From: SKLM01 sp964514285
GTDB taxonomy: Bacteria; Chloroflexota; Anaerolineae; B4-G1
Direction of reading: 5' to 3'
Length of the DNA stretch: 64,000 nucleotides
Assembly: GCA_964514285.1 (NCBI GenBank)
Contig: CAZEQC010000010.1
Span: forward strand, 1 to 64,000
The translations under genes and the position numbers were made by a program. Of the stretch, positions 1-15,000 are shown piece by piece. The notes under the pieces were generated by a model. The model searched no databases, was not told the DNA's origin, and saw only the letters and a list, made by a program, of their open reading frames with translations. Each line of letters begins with the position of its first letter. Position 1 is the first letter of the stretch.

Positions 1-1
1 C

Positions 2-3000
2 GACTTCTCAGGTTTTGACCGCCGAGCGGTGGCCGCCGCCGCGCGTCCGCTGGACCGGGTGAGCCGCGCCCTGGACCTGCCCGGCGGGGCTGAGGAGGCG
101 GGCCGTCTAGGGCAGCGGCTCGGCCTGGCGCTCAGCACCCTGGGCTTGCTCGGCTTCCTGGTGATCAAGCGGCGCTCCAAGGCGGTGTACACGGTCCTGG
201 TCCTGGTCATCGTGGGCTCGATGGTCGTCACCCCCCTCCTGCAGAGCCAGCAGGTCTACGCCTTCAGCCAGAAGCAGGCCGCTCAGCGGGAGGAGATGGA
301 ACGGCGAGAGGACGAGGAGCGGGCGGCCGAGGACTTGCGCGAGACGCTGTATGGGTCGGATTGGGATGCGCACGCCGATCCGTTGGGGGTGGGAGTAGGA
401 AGTAGGGAGTATGGAGTAGGGGACGCGACGCGCATGGCAAGCCGTTTGCAGGCCGACAACGGAGACCCTGACCCCGAAAGCGACGATGACGGCGACGGCC
501 TCACCTACGCCCAGGAGGAACGGCTGGGCACCGAGCCCGACGACAAGGACACCGACGGGGACGGCATCACGGACAACGCCGAGGTCAAGGGCTTCTGGTA
601 CAACAACCAGTGGTGGTACCTGGATCCGCTGAGTCCGGACACGAACGACGACGGCCGGCTGGACACACTGGAGTGCGAGGTCAAGACGGTGAAGGAGGGC
701 GAGCTCTCTCCGGAGGAGAACGCATGCCAGGACAGCGACGGGGACGGGACGCCCGATCCCTTCGACCGTGACGACGACGGCGACGGCGTGCCGGACCGGG
801 TCGATATCTCGCCCTCTCGGGTGGAGGGCAGCGACGACGATGGATCGCCCTTCGACGGCGAGCAGCCCCTGCTGCTCCAGGTGGACGGCCTGCAGCCCGA
901 CGAACCGGCCTTCGTCGATTTCCAGATCCGGCCGCGGGACGAGGAGCGCTTGTGGTACGCCTTCAACGTGCTCGACTGGCCCAGCGGCGACGAAGCGGGA
1001 CAGCTGAAACGAAAGAGCGGCAACGACTCCACCTTCGAGGACGTGGCTGTCGGGGACGAGCCGGTGGCGGCCAACGCCAGCAACGGCGACATGCGCCTGA
1101 TCCCGATGCTGGAGATCGAGATGACGGGCGAGAACGTGCCCTTGAAATTCACCGACCCGGCCATCGACGTCACCTTTGTGGGAGGCATCACGGGCACGCT
1201 CCACTTCCGCCAGGTGGATGGCGACGTCGAGATGGAGGCCTCCATCGACGCCGCGGGGAGTCTCAGCGCGACGATCTATGACGATGCGTGTGACTCGCTG
1301 GATGATGAGCTGCACAGCTTCAGCGGCCTCTCCGACGGCGACACGCGCGTCCTGTCCGATGAGAAGCTGACGGAGCTGGCGAACGGGGAGCGGTCGGTCG
1401 TCCTTTCGGACGGCGCTCACGACGTCTGTGTGACCATGGGCAACGTGATCAACGGCGCCTATGAGGACCGCATGGTGGATAGGGAGCCCCTCGACCCCTA
1501 CGGCATCTCGGTGCGGGAGAAGGACCACGACGAGACGCTGCTGGCCTACGTCCCGCTGAACGTCCTGGCCGACGAGACCGGGGAGGACCGGGTGGCCTTC
1601 ACCGCGCGCATGCACTACTGGCCCACGGCCGACGAGTGGGGGGATACCCAGAAGGTGCGCATGACGTGGGTGGTGCAGATGCTGACTGACCATCCCTGCA
1701 CCGACGTGGAGGAGGACGCCGGCATCTGCTCCGGCGATGAGTGGGTGCTGGATTCGAAGAAGATCGTGCGGGCCTACGACGAGGCCTGGAGGCTGACGGG
1801 GCTGGCGGTGCGGGAGGACCACGGCTTGAAGGTGGCCATCGTGGCGGAGGATCCCGCCGAGGAGGCCTCCGACGAGGACCGGCGCTACGACGATTGGCTG
1901 TGGGGGCTGGCATGGGGGCTTCAGGATACCTTCCTCACCGGGATGGACTGCGAGCCCCTCGACGGGGATGCGTGCGGCGGCGACGGTGTACGGGACGTCA
2001 CCATCGACACCATCCACGACCGTTTCGACAACCGGAGCAACGGCGGCACGAGCAACGAGGAGCGCTGGGGCATTCCCATCACGGCGACCCAGGTGACGAC
2101 CTACGCCTACGAGCACATCGACTTCGTCTCGCACGTGATGATGACGGAGACCAGGAGGATCCTGGACGATGCCTTCTCGACCTACGTCGATCGGGGCAGC
2201 GACGCGCCCACGCTCCTCTTCGCCCAGGAGTCCCACTACCGCTCCGCCAACCTGGGCGACGTGGCGGCCAGCGAGGTGATCACCAGCCAGCTGACCATCA
2301 GTCTGGACCCGGAGGAGAGCAAGGAGGAGGTGGTCACGTCGCTGAGCTGGGCCCCCTACCGCCGCCAGGACGGCGAATGGCGCACGTACCCCATCGACGA
2401 GTACTGGGACAAGATGGAGGTGCGCTTCGAGGGCGCCTTCGACGACTACCAGGACGATCCTGACTTCGAGGACATCCGTGACGGCCAGGTGATGGTGGCG
2501 CAGATGTCGTACCTGACGCTGTTCAACGGACGGTCGGTCCTGGTGGAGATGGGCGACGAGATCGTTGGCAACGTGGACGCCGGCCAGACCAACGCCGAGC
2601 TTGCCGCGTGGAGGGAGGAGGTGTCGGACGGCGGTGGAGGGGTGGCCCGGGTGACNNNNNNNNNNNNNNNNNNNNNNNNNNNNNNNNNNNNNNNNNNNNN
2701 NNNNNNNNNNNNNNNNNNNNNNNNNNNNNNNNNNNNNNNNNNNNNNNNNNNNNNNCGGATGGCTGTCGCAACGCTGGTGCTGATTGGGCTCTCCTACGTG
2801 GCGGCGCATACGGGAACCGAGTGGCTCACCCACGGGATCAGGGGCGTATTCACGCTGATGGCGGCGTCGGACGCGATCACGGCAGCCACCACGCTTTACA
2901 AGGCTGCCAGGGGGAGCGCCCAGGCGCTCTACAAGCTGTCGCAGGCGACCAAGTCCGTCTTTTCGAAGCTGGGCTGTGTCGGTATTCTGGTCAGCATAGC

Positions 3001-6000
3001 TGTGGCGTGGGGGCTGTTCGTCTATCAGGTGGTTTCGTCCGACGTGGATCCGGCCAGCCTGGCCTTCACCTACGCCCTGGCGCAGACCGTCGCCTCTATC
3101 ATCGCCTCCGTGATTCTGCTGGCCATTGCCGCGATCCCGGTCGTGGGCCAGATCCTGGCGGCCGTCATCGGCCTGTTCGACGCCGTGGTGCTTCTCATCT
3201 GTGGCGCCCTGGAGTCCGACAACCCCATCTGCCGAGGCATCAGCGGCTGGGTGGCCGTCGCCGTGGCCTGGGTGATCTTCAGCCAGAGCATCATGGTCGA
3301 CTTCGACGACCGGGACCGTCTCTCTATCCACGCGTTCTCCCAGGACTTCCTCGACGCCTCCCAGGGGATGAGCGTGGGCAACAGCCTGGTGATGGAGGCT
3401 ACGGTGCGGAACGAGATCCGCCTGATCGATTGGGCGGACACCAACTACAACTGGATGGCGGGGCTCTACTGGTGGCAGATGAACAACGACAACCTGCGCT
3501 CCTCCACCTTCAGGTACGATCTGGACGCTCGTGCCAGGTCAGACCACGAAGGTCTATCCCGCTACGGCATCCGTCAGCACGAGTGGAGCCCCGAGAGCGA
3601 CAGTGCCGAATCCTACGTCACCTACGACGACGAGAGCACGACGTCCCCGCTCACGGAAGCGGGCATCAACCGGAGGCTTCCGCTCTACCTGAACGAGAGC
3701 TACGCCGTGCCGACCCAGGAGTGCTGGCTGCTGCCCTGCTTCCTCTTCGTGCCCGTCATCCCCGTCTGCTACGTGCGCACGCACAAGGACAGCTCCAACC
3801 TGAACCTGGGCCGCAATATGCGCTTCGACGTCTTCCCCGCGACGTTCGACGGGTTCTACGACCTGACGGAGAAGGAGGGGGGGTACGCCCTGGCCTGGAG
3901 CCAGGATTCGTCCCCCGCCTTCCCCCGCTTGCAGGACGCCGACGGGGACGGCCTGCGGGTGGAGGTGGCGGGCGGCTCCGATCCCGACGACCTTGACTGG
4001 GACACCGACGGCGACGGGCTCTCCGACTACCACGAGACCACCATCGGCAGCGACCCCGAGGACTGGGACACCGACGACGACGGGCTGAACGACTACGACG
4101 AGGTGATCCTGGAGACCGATCCCAATCGGCAGGACACCGACTACGATGGGCTGACGGACGCGGAGGAGGTGGAGGGCTGGTCCTTCGTCTACGACTTCGA
4201 CGCCGACGGCACGCCGTTGAGCACCTGGGTCAGCTCCGATCCTCTGCTGATCGACGGCGATGACGATAGCCTCTCCGACTTCCAGGAGAAGACGTACGGC
4301 TTCCACCCTGGCGTGGTGTCGGACCCGAGTCTGCTCAGCTTCGAGTCTGAGGTGAGCGAGCCGGACGCGCCACGGTTGCTGCTCCGGCTGGACGAGACCG
4401 ACGACGCCACCACCTTCAGCGACGAGTCCGGCTTCTTGAACAATGGCACGTGCGCGGAGACCCATTGTCCCGCGGCCGGCCACTACGGGAAGTATGGCAA
4501 CGCACCCCACTTCGACGGTGATAACGACTACGTCGCGGTCGATGGGCTCTCCTCGCGCCTGACGGGCGGGGCGATCTCCTTCGGCGGTTGGGTCCACGCG
4601 GAGGGCGGCATGAGTGAGGACGGCGCCATCGTGGCCTTCAATCCGGAGGGGGGTGGCAACCGTCATCTGCTGATGTACGATCCCGGCGAGGACGGATTCT
4701 ACTACCACGACCCCGAAGCAGGTGACGTCTACAGCAGTGGCAGGTTCGACGCTGGCGCGTGGCATCACGTCTTCGTGGTGATTGACGGGGACGACAACGG
4801 CCGCCTGTACGTGAATGGGGCGGAGGAGGCGGCCTTCAGCACCGCGGTCCGGCCCGCCGGCGATGATCGTTTCAGCATCGGCCAGGCGTGGGACGGCGGC
4901 ACGCCCAGCAACTTCTTCCTGGGCTTCATCGACGAGGTGCTGGTCTTCCCGCGGGCTCTGACGGTGTCGGAAATCGAGGAGCAGGCCGCCGGACGGTACA
5001 ACCCCGACGATCTGAGGGTGACCGCTGGCGACCGCCTGCGCTATGAGGCGACGGTGACCAACGAGCTCTTCAACCGCTACGCCCAGGGGCTGTTGAGCAC
5101 CGATTTCCCGGCGGCCTTCGAGGAGCTGCCGCCGCAGGACTTCGTGCTCCAGCCCCGGGAGTCGGTCACGATGACCGGCCAGGTGGACGTGGGGACGGCC
5201 CCCTCCGGGATCTACACGCTGACCCAGGAGGCGGACGCGCTGATCAACGACTGGCAGGAGGCGTCGGACTTCGCCGAGCTGTTCTATCACTTCAGCGACG
5301 ACGACACGCTGTTGGACGACAACTCCGGCGCCCAGCCCCCGCGCCACGGCGCCTGCGAGAGCGGACACTGCCCGAGCCTGGTCGATGGCCGCCACGGCAA
5401 CGGCGCCGGCTTCGACGGCAGCGCCGCCGGCGACGGCAGTCCCGACTACGTCACCGCCGACGCCGTCTGCGATGCGCTGACGGGCCCGGCCCTCAGCTTC
5501 GGCGGCTGGGTCTACCCCAAGAGCGGCATGACCGAGACCGGCGCCGTCATGGCCTTCAACACGAGCCGGGGCGGCAACCGCCATCTGTTGATGTACAACC
5601 CCACTGCCGAAAAGTTCTACTACTACGATCCCGAAGCGGGAGACACCTACAGCGCCAATACGTTCGACCCTGGTACCTGGTACCACGTCATGGTGGTCAT
5701 CTTCGAGGGAGAGAGCGACAACGGCTATCTGTACGTCAACGGCGTCGAGGAGGCTCGTTTCAGCACCTCGATCCGTCCTCAAGAGGACGATGTATTCAGC
5801 CTGGGCCAGGAGTGGGATGGTGGCGCGACCAGCAACTTCTTCGCGGGCCGGCTGGACGAGGTGATGGTCTTCCCGCGGGCGCTCTACGAGGACGAGGTCC
5901 AGGCCCAGTTCAACAGCCCCATGGCCCGCTTCCCCTTTGACGAGGAGAGCGGCGCCCAGGTCTTCCAGGATGCGTCGGGGTTTGAGAACGACGCTACCTG

Positions 6001-9000
6001 CCAGGGCGACGACCGCTGCCCGGCGGCGGGCGAGCCGGGCGTGATCGGTCACTCGCTCCGTTTCGGCGGCGACGACTACGTCGACGTGCCCGATGTCGAC
6101 GCTCTGGCCGTGGACAGGGGCCCCTTCACCCTCTCGGCCTGGATCTACCCGGAGGGCGAACCTGCGCTCTCCAGCTGCCCCTTCGTGGCCGAGTACTTCA
6201 GCAACAATCCATACACCGGGCGCGAGGATACGGAGCGCAGATGCGAGGGCTACCCCATCGACCACGACTGGGGTGAGGACGGCTGGGGACAGGGTTACTA
6301 CCGAGAACAGGATTTTGAGGTCCGATGGACGGGCACCTTCTACTTCCGCGAGGGCGATCACACCTTTCGCTTCACCACCGACGACGGCATGCGGGCCTGG
6401 CTGGGCGACATCCAGCTCCTGGACGCGTGGCACGAGCAGGGTGAGACGACCTATGAGGTGGTTCAGCACGTCGACGAGGGGTTCCACACCGTGACGGTGG
6501 AGTACTTCGAGTGGGCGGGCAACGCCGTCGCCCAGGTGAGCTGGACGCCGGGACCGCTGCCCCAACCGCAGGGCATCCTGGGCGCCGACGACTACCCCGC
6601 CATCCAGCGGGTGGGGAATCGCCTCCGCCTGGTGCTCAACGACGACACCGCCTTCCTGACGGAAAACGAGGTCCTCTCGCCGGAGGCCTGGAACCACGTG
6701 GCCGCCAGCTTCGATCGCGACAGCAACACCTGGTTCCTCTACGTGGACGGCGTCGAGGTGGATCAATTTAACGTGACCGGCGAGTCGCCGGAGGCAGGCA
6801 CAGGTTTCTCCGTGGGACGCTCTGCCCCTACCACGACCCTCGAACTGGATACCTTGAGCGTGCTGGCAGGGGGTGACACGAGTTCCCACAATGACTACGA
6901 TCTGGAGCTGCGCGTTGAACTCCGGCTGGACGATGGCGCCTGGCAGGAGGTCTGGTCCCACGATGAGGCGTGGGCCGAGGACTACGACGTGAATGTGTCG
7001 CGCGTGTTTCAGGACGAGGCGCAGATCAGACTCTACGAGAAGGACGCGGGCTGGGGTGGCATCCACGACGACGACCTCGGCACCCACACCGTGCAGGCCA
7101 TGGACGTCAGCCCCTTCGAGTCGACCACCCGCTACGAGAGCGACGCGGGCGACAAGATGGACCTGCTGTGGCATCTACCCGACGAGGCGCGCGATGCGGC
7201 CGCCCCGTTCGAGGGGCGGATCGACGAGGTAGCGGTCCACAAGAAGGCCCTCTCCGCCGAGGAGGTGGCCGACGCGTACGAGGCGGGCACGGTCGTGCTC
7301 CGCCTGCCGCTGGATGACGCGCCGGGCTCCAGCGAGTTTGTGGAGGCGCTGGGCCAGCAGAACGGATCCTGCTCGTCGGCGGCGACGTGCCCCACCGCCG
7401 GCGTGCCGGGACGCGACGAGATGGCGCTCCTCTTCGACGGGCAAGACGACGTGGTCACTGTCAGCGACGTCGACACGGGGGACGTGCGGGAGCTGACGGT
7501 GGCCGCCTGGGTGCGCCTCAAGGCATTGCCGGGCGGCATCATGCGCTTCGTCACCGTGGGCGACGAGAAGGCCGTGATCCGCTACGACGACGGTCAGCTC
7601 GACTTCTACGTCGGCAAAGTCGGCGTGCCAACCCCCGTGATCCAGCACGTTCGCCACACACCGGGCTGGGTGGCCGATCGATGGTATCACGTGGCGGGGA
7701 CCTACGATGGAGATCGTATGCGCCTCTATCTGGATGGCGTGGAGGTGGGCAGCCGGGCCGTGGACGGAGATCTGATGGGCGGCGACACGATACGCCTCAG
7801 CAGCGCCAGTGAGCCCCTGGATGGCTATCTGGACGACGTGCGGGTCTACCGCCGCGCTCTGAGCGGCGGTCAGGTGGGGGAGCTGTATGAGGCGGCGCCA
7901 GAGATGACGCTGCTGCTCGACGAGACGACCGGGGCCACCCAGTTCGCCGACTTCACGGGCAACGGCCACGATGGATCGTGCGGCGGCGATGCCTGCCCCG
8001 GCGCCGGAACTCAGGGACAGATCGGTCTCTCGGCCATGTTCGATGGGCAGGACGATGTGATCGAGGTGGACCACGACGGGGCGCTCGACCCCGGCGACGA
8101 GATGACCCTCGCCCTGTGGGTGAAGCTGACCGACACCGATCCGGACCAGAAGCTGGCGGGGAAGTCGACCATTGGCGACGGATTCGTCCTCGGCATCACG
8201 GATGGGCAGCTCTACCCCGAAATCTGGGATACGTCGGGGAATCGCTACAGCGCCGGTTGGGGCCGGGTCAACGCCGGCTACTGGACGCATCTGGCCCTCA
8301 CCTGGGAGACGGGCGGCGACATGGTCGGCTACATCAACGGGAACGAGGCGGGGCGGATCTCCGCCGGCGACACCCCCATCGCCGCCAACGCCAGTCCGCT
8401 GCGCGTCGGCGCCGCCCCGTGGGACGGCAGCTCCTATCACGCCAACGGGCGGCTCGACCACGTGACGCTCCACACCCGTGCCCTCTCGCCGCGCGAGATC
8501 CGCGCCATGTTCCGCCTGCAGGCCAAGTGGGTGGAGGAGCGCCAGCACACCGAGGTGACGCTGGACAACGACGATCCGAGGTCTACGCTGGAATCTACGG
8601 ACGATTACCGCCCCAACCGGGACGCCGTGCTCCAGGTACACGCGGAGGATGCGACGACGTCGGTCACCCTGGTGGAGATGGGGGTCAGCACCGACGGCGG
8701 CACCACCACCACCTGGTCGGCGGCGCCTCCCTGCGAGGACTCGGAGGAGACCGCATGGTGTCCCACTTTCGAGCCCACGATCGGCGAAGGGCGCTACCTG
8801 CTCCAGTTCCGCGCCACCGACGGCGTGGGGAACCGCGAGAGCCCGGCCGGGACGTACGCCACGCTGGTGGACGATACGCCGCCCGCGATCAGCTCCGGCA
8901 TCGCCGAGGGGGAGATCCTCGACCCGGCCCGAAAGCCCGATGACACCTGGGTGGTCCACCTGAGCGGCACGGTCAGCGATCCGCTCATCGACGGCAACAC

Positions 9001-12000
9001 CGGCAGCGGTGTGGCTGCCCTGGCGGTTGAGCTTCGCGCCATCGACGCGCCGCAGGGCGGGGCCGGCACTGTGGAGGAAGCGGAGGGGAATCGGGTGCGC
9101 GCCACCGTCGATGGTACGGCGTGGCAGGCTGACTATCCCCTGTTGAGCGCCGACCCGACCGGCACGTATACGATGACGGCCGTCGCCGTCGACGAAGTGG
9201 GAAACCGGACCACAGTGGTGACCCTGGTGACGCTGGGCGTGGACGCGGCGCCGCCCGAGGCCAGCCTGGACGACGTCACGGCCCAGACGGGCGTCACCGG
9301 CACCATCACCAGCACGCTGCAGATAGGTGGTCTGATCACCGAGACGGGTGCGATTAGCGTTGGGCTCGGGGGGCTGCGCGTGAACGTGCTTCCCGCGGCC
9401 ATGGCTAGCATGAGCGGTACCGTCGCCCTCTATCACTTTGACGAGCCGGCGGGCGCGACCGAGTTCGCCAACCAGACCGGTTTGGCGCCGGCCACCTGCC
9501 AGGGCGACACCTGCCCCACCGCGGGCCAGGACGGCGTCTGGGGCAGCGCCCTCAGCTTCGGGGGAGACTACGACACCGCTAACGACTACGTCACCGCCGA
9601 CAGCGTAGCGGCGGCCTTCACGGACACGATGGGCCTCTCCTTCGGCGCCTGGGTGCGCCCCGAGTACAACCCGGGGAACCGGGCGGTGCTGGCCTTCGAC
9701 GCCGCGGATGGCAGCCAGCGCAACCAGATCGTGCACGACGACCATCACCTCTGGTATCGCGATGGCACGACCAACGTCGACGTGGGGGTCGCCCATCAAG
9801 AGTGGGTGCACGTCTTAGTGACCATCGACGAGGACGGACGGGGCATGGCCTACCTGAACGGCGAACCGGCTCAGGACGAGCCATTCACCACCGCCGTCCG
9901 TCCCGACCCGGAGGGACACTTCAGTGTTGGGCAGGCGTGGGACGGCGACACGCCGAGCCACTTCTTCAGCGGCCTGGTGGACGAGGTGCGGGTCTACAGT
10001 CGCGCCCTCTCGCCGGCCGAGGTCCATACCGTGTACGCGGAGGCGGAGCTGGGTGACGCCGGGTCGGGGGTGCTCGACACCACCTGGGCCTACACGCTCC
10101 CGGCCACGCTCGACGGTCTCTACGAGATCAACGTGCGCCCCGAGGACATCTACGGGAACAGCGCCCCGGCCGATGCGCGGTCGGTCTGGACCGGTGCCAT
10201 CGACACCCGACCACCGGAGGTCGATCTGCAGGTGGTGGAGGAGACGGAGGAGCTCGCCGAGGTGGCCGGTCGCCCCGTCTTCCAAGCCACCACGACCTAC
10301 ACCTGCTGGGCGCGGGACTTCAACCTGGTCTATACGTCGACGCAGGGGGCGGACCTGAGCTTTGAGTGTCCCTGCCGGGAGGTGGCCCCGCACTCGACAG
10401 TTGTGACGGACACCTTCTACCACGAAGTCTCTCCATGGTATGCCGGCACTTTCACCGACACCACGCGTCTCTACGAGCACACCGAGCGCTGCACCGTCCA
10501 GGGTCTACAGCCGGCCGCCAACATCATGAGGGCCTGCGACGCCTACGGCCACTGCGCCGAGACGCGGGATCTGGAACCAGAGGAACTGTTCGAGGAGATC
10601 GACGCGGTCTACACGACCATCCTGACACCCGCGCGGAAGAGCATCATCACCCACACCGGTACGACGACCATCACGGGCAAGACCTACGCCCGCGACGGGA
10701 TCGATACCGTGACCGTCAAGGACGATGGCATCCCCGTCGGCACGCCCGCCAGCCTGAGCTGCACTAATACCGTGACCACCACCCGCTGGACCCAGGCCTG
10801 GACGCCGAGCAGCGAGGGGCGCCACACCCTGGCTGCCACGACCGAGTCCTGTGCGGACGAGTATCACTACTACCAGAGCCACGAGGTCACCGTGGACGCC
10901 ACCCCGCCCCAGGTGACCATCACACCGTTGCTCCTCAACCGCGACCACCGTCTCAGCTACGGGCGCGTGGTGCTGGCCGGGCAGGCCCTCGACGGTGTCC
11001 TCGGAAGCGGCGTCACCCGCGTCGAGGTCAGCGTGGACAGCGGCGCCTGGTCCGAAGCCTCGCTTCAGGGGAACGCCTGGAGCTGGGACTGGTACCTGGG
11101 CGAGGAGCCCGACGGCGCGCGCTACACCGTCTCGGCCCGCGCCACCGACCGGGCCGGCTGGACGACGCGCGTCACCGAGACGGTGACCGTCGACCTCGAC
11201 GTGCCCAACCCGATCACGCTGACCCTCACCGCCGACGGCGCACCGGCGCCGGCTAGGGGGACCGTGTCCACGGTCCCGGTCACGCTCGACCTCTCCTGGG
11301 ATGCGAGCGAGCCGCCGGAGAAGCTCTCGCGCTACGACGTGCTCTGGACGGTGCGCACGGCGACGCAGACGGTTCAGGTCTTCGAGGTGGTCCAGCCGAC
11401 GGATCCGCTCTCCTCGACGTATGACGCCGTCTTCGACGCCCAGCAGGTGGAGCCGCAGGTGACGAGCGTCTTCACCGATGGGAATACCCAGGTGGACGAC
11501 TACGGCCCCGTGGTCGTGGACACGCCCCGCACGCCGGACACTACGGCTCTCCCCGCCCACGGCAACCCGTACCGCGGCTGGATGGACTCGGGCTGCACGG
11601 CGCTGGGCGTCGACCGCCGGGTGGCGGAGAACGCCCAGGGTGGCGCGGCCCTCGACGACCCACAGCGTCTCTACGCCACGTGGGACAGCGAGGCGCTGCG
11701 CCTGGCCTGGACGGGGGCGAACTGGGACTACAACGGCGACCTGTTCATCTACCTGAAGACCGATCCCTACAGCGCGCCCATCACCAGCGCCTACAACCCT
11801 TTCACACCCACACAGGACATCGAGATCAACCTGCCCGGGGCCAATGCCTTCGTCTGGGTGCAGGATGCGCAGTGGGCCGAGCTCTACGCGTGGGATGACA
11901 CGGAAAGCCAGCTGGATCACTTCAGGCTCGACCGGACCCAGTATCGCTTCGACGCGGGGCTGGATGGCGGCCTGACGGACCTCCGTTTGCCCTTCGATAT

Positions 12001-15000
12001 GCTGGGCATCGACGATCCAGCTACCTCGCCGCTGGTGCTCTACGCCTTCGCCACCGACGAGGAGGAGATGGACCTCTGGGCCACTATGCCGCACCAGAAC
12101 CCCGTCAACAGCGAGCGCGTCGTCGACACCGATCTCTTCGCGGGCGCCCAGCACGCCATGGACTGGCTCCACGTCTACGCCTGGCCGAACCTGGGACCGG
12201 GGATCTGCCCCAACGATCCCGTGATGGGGATCGTGCCGGCGCACGCCGACGTCGATCTGCGTTTCGATCTCAGCGCGACGCCAGTGGGGGCAACCTACGG
12301 TCTGATGAGCAGCGACCTCTTCTGGCTGACCGATCTGCTGACCGACACGAACCGCGTCGCCGACCTGAGCCAGAGCTTCGACTTCATGGACGTCCGTCAT
12401 CCCCCCGTGGGCGAGGGGGAGACGATCTCCTACACCCTCTCCTACGCCAACCACGGCACCTACACCGCCACCCAGGTCACGGCGCGGGCCACGGGCCTCT
12501 ACGGCCTGGAGCTGACGGGCGCCGTTAGCGACGTCGTCACCATCATCATCGGCACCGTCCCGCCGGGCGCGACGGGCAGCGTGATCTTCACCGGTCAGGT
12601 CGACGCCAGCGGCGGGTACGCGGACTGCATGGCCGGGGCGGGCGGGGACAGTGGGAGCTGTGAGGATCACAGGGACTGGGCCGTGATGGGGGCTTTGGTC
12701 TACGACACGGCCCAGGGCACCACGGGCACCCCTCTGGACTGGCTTTGGGCCGACCATCGGGTCGACACTGAGCCCCCCGAGTTCCTGGGCATCCTGGAGC
12801 CGGGGTCCGTGATCGGCGTGGGGGAGAACGTCTTCGAGGGCTATGCCTTCGACGCCTCGGGCGTGCCGGAGGTGACGTTGGAGGCGGAGCCCCCCGCCGG
12901 GGGCAGCTACCAGACCGTCTGCACGGACGACGCGCCGTTCGACGGCGTCTGGTCGTGCATGTGGGACGCGGGCGCGGCGTCCGACGGTGACGTGTACCAC
13001 ATTCGCCTGCAGGCCACCGACGGCTACGGAGAGCAGAGCGACTGGACCCCCTGGCGGACGTACGTGGTCGACGATACGCCGCCGACGGTCACCCTGAGCG
13101 CCGCGACGACGTCGACCTACAGCGACACCGTGCTCAGCCAGAACACGGCCAGCTTCAGCGGGCGTGTGGGCGACGAGCGCGGCATAGCCGGGGCGGTGGT
13201 CTGCTTGGACGACAGCTGCGACCAGGCCGAGCTCTCGGTGAGCGGCACCTCGTCCTACGTCTACGACCACGACGCCGGGTCGCCGGACGCCATCGGTGCC
13301 TGCAGCGGCGGGGAGCTGACGGTCACCTTCGACGTGACCGAGACCTTCGACGTCGGCGCGGTCAGCCTGGGGTTCAGCGCCGACCACCCGCAGCGGGATG
13401 CCCTCTCCGTGACGCTGACGTCGCCGGGTGGTATGCTGGTGGACGTGGTAGAGCCGCCCGGTGGCACCCCAAGTGAGTATCAGAACCTGGACGTGTTCCT
13501 GGAGGACGCCTCGCCCGGGGAAATCCACGGGGCCCGGGCCGACGACGACACCGGGCTGCCGTCTTTCGACCGGCCGGCTCACCCCGACGACCCGCTGCAA
13601 CCCCTCCGAGGAGAGGGCGCCGCGGGGGCGTGGACGCTGACCATCTGCGACAGCGGCGGGGGAGACCGCGGCAGCTACAAGCGGTCCCGGCTGGTGCTGG
13701 AGGAGCAGGGCGCCACCTTCCAGAACGGCGTCTGGTTCCACACCGAAAGCGACCTCCGGGAGCAGGACTTCGTCACCCACACCCTGGAGGCGCGCGCCAT
13801 CGATCTGGGGGGCAACGAGAGCAGTCAGGCCGTCAGCGTCACCTTCCGGATCGACAACGTGGCCCCACAGCTTACCATCTCCGACACCGTCGATCTCGTC
13901 GCCGTGGGGCTGGTGCCCACTGCCACTCGGGTGATGACCGGCACCAGCGCAGATGGGGGGCGCGTCCAGCAGATATACGCCATGGTCCGCACGCCGGGCG
14001 GTGAGATGGTCAGCGTCCAGGTGGGCCGGGGGGGCGGCAGGTGGTGGTTGGACCTGAAACCGGAGGAGGTGGGCGAGTACACGATCTGGGTGAATGCGGT
14101 CGATCTGGCGGGCAACAGCACCAGCCAAGGTCCGCTCCCTGTCACCGTCGTGCGGATGAAGGCGGTCAACGACGGCCCGACCGCCCTGGGCGAGACCACC
14201 ACGCTGACGGCCACCGTGCTGGGCGATGGCGGCTATGGGTTCGACTGGGATCTGGGCGACGGCACGACCATGAGCGACCAGGCGTCGCCCGTGGGTCACG
14301 TCTATCCGGCCGCCGGGTCGTACACCGCCACGGTGACGGCGACGAAGGGCTCCCACACCTTCACGACCACCACGGCGATGTTGATAGAGGAGGCGATCAC
14401 CGGGCTGGAGGCCGTCAACGACGGCCCGACGGGCCTCGGCGACGCCACCGGGCTGACGGCCACCGTCGCCACCGGCAGCGGGGTGGCCTACGGGTGGGAC
14501 TTCGGGGACGGGCAGCCGTCGGCGTCGGATGACCAACCGGTCGTGGCTCACAACTACGCCGCGGGCGTCCATACCGCCACCGTCGTCGCCGTCAACAACG
14601 TCAGCGCTATGACGGCCACCACCGTCGTTCGCGTGACAAGCTACGCCGACGTCGCGATCACCAAAACCGTCGCCCCGGCCGCGCCGGTCGTTCCCGGCCA
14701 GGCCATCACCTATACGCTGATGTTCAGCAACCACGGCCCGGATCCGGCCCTCGGCGTGGTCATCAGCGACGCCATTCCCGCCTCTGTCGTGACGACCTCG
14801 GTCGTGAGCAGCGGCGTCCCCCTGGTGCAGCGCGCCGGCACGCGCTACGTCTGGGAGGTCGCCGACCCGGCGCCTGGGGAGGGCGGCGTCATCACCGTCA
14901 CAGGCGTGCTCAGCGGGCCGTTAGCCGGGGGCACCATCACCAACACCGCGACCATCACCACCACGGCGGTGGATACGCACACCCTGGACAACACCAGCTT

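Noticed and set aside
107..14734. Very long open frames on the minus strand opposite the giant gene
   Set aside because: They have no recognisable domains, are rich in His/Arg/Val as expected for the antisense of GC-biased codons, and the plus-strand frame has clear domain content throughout.
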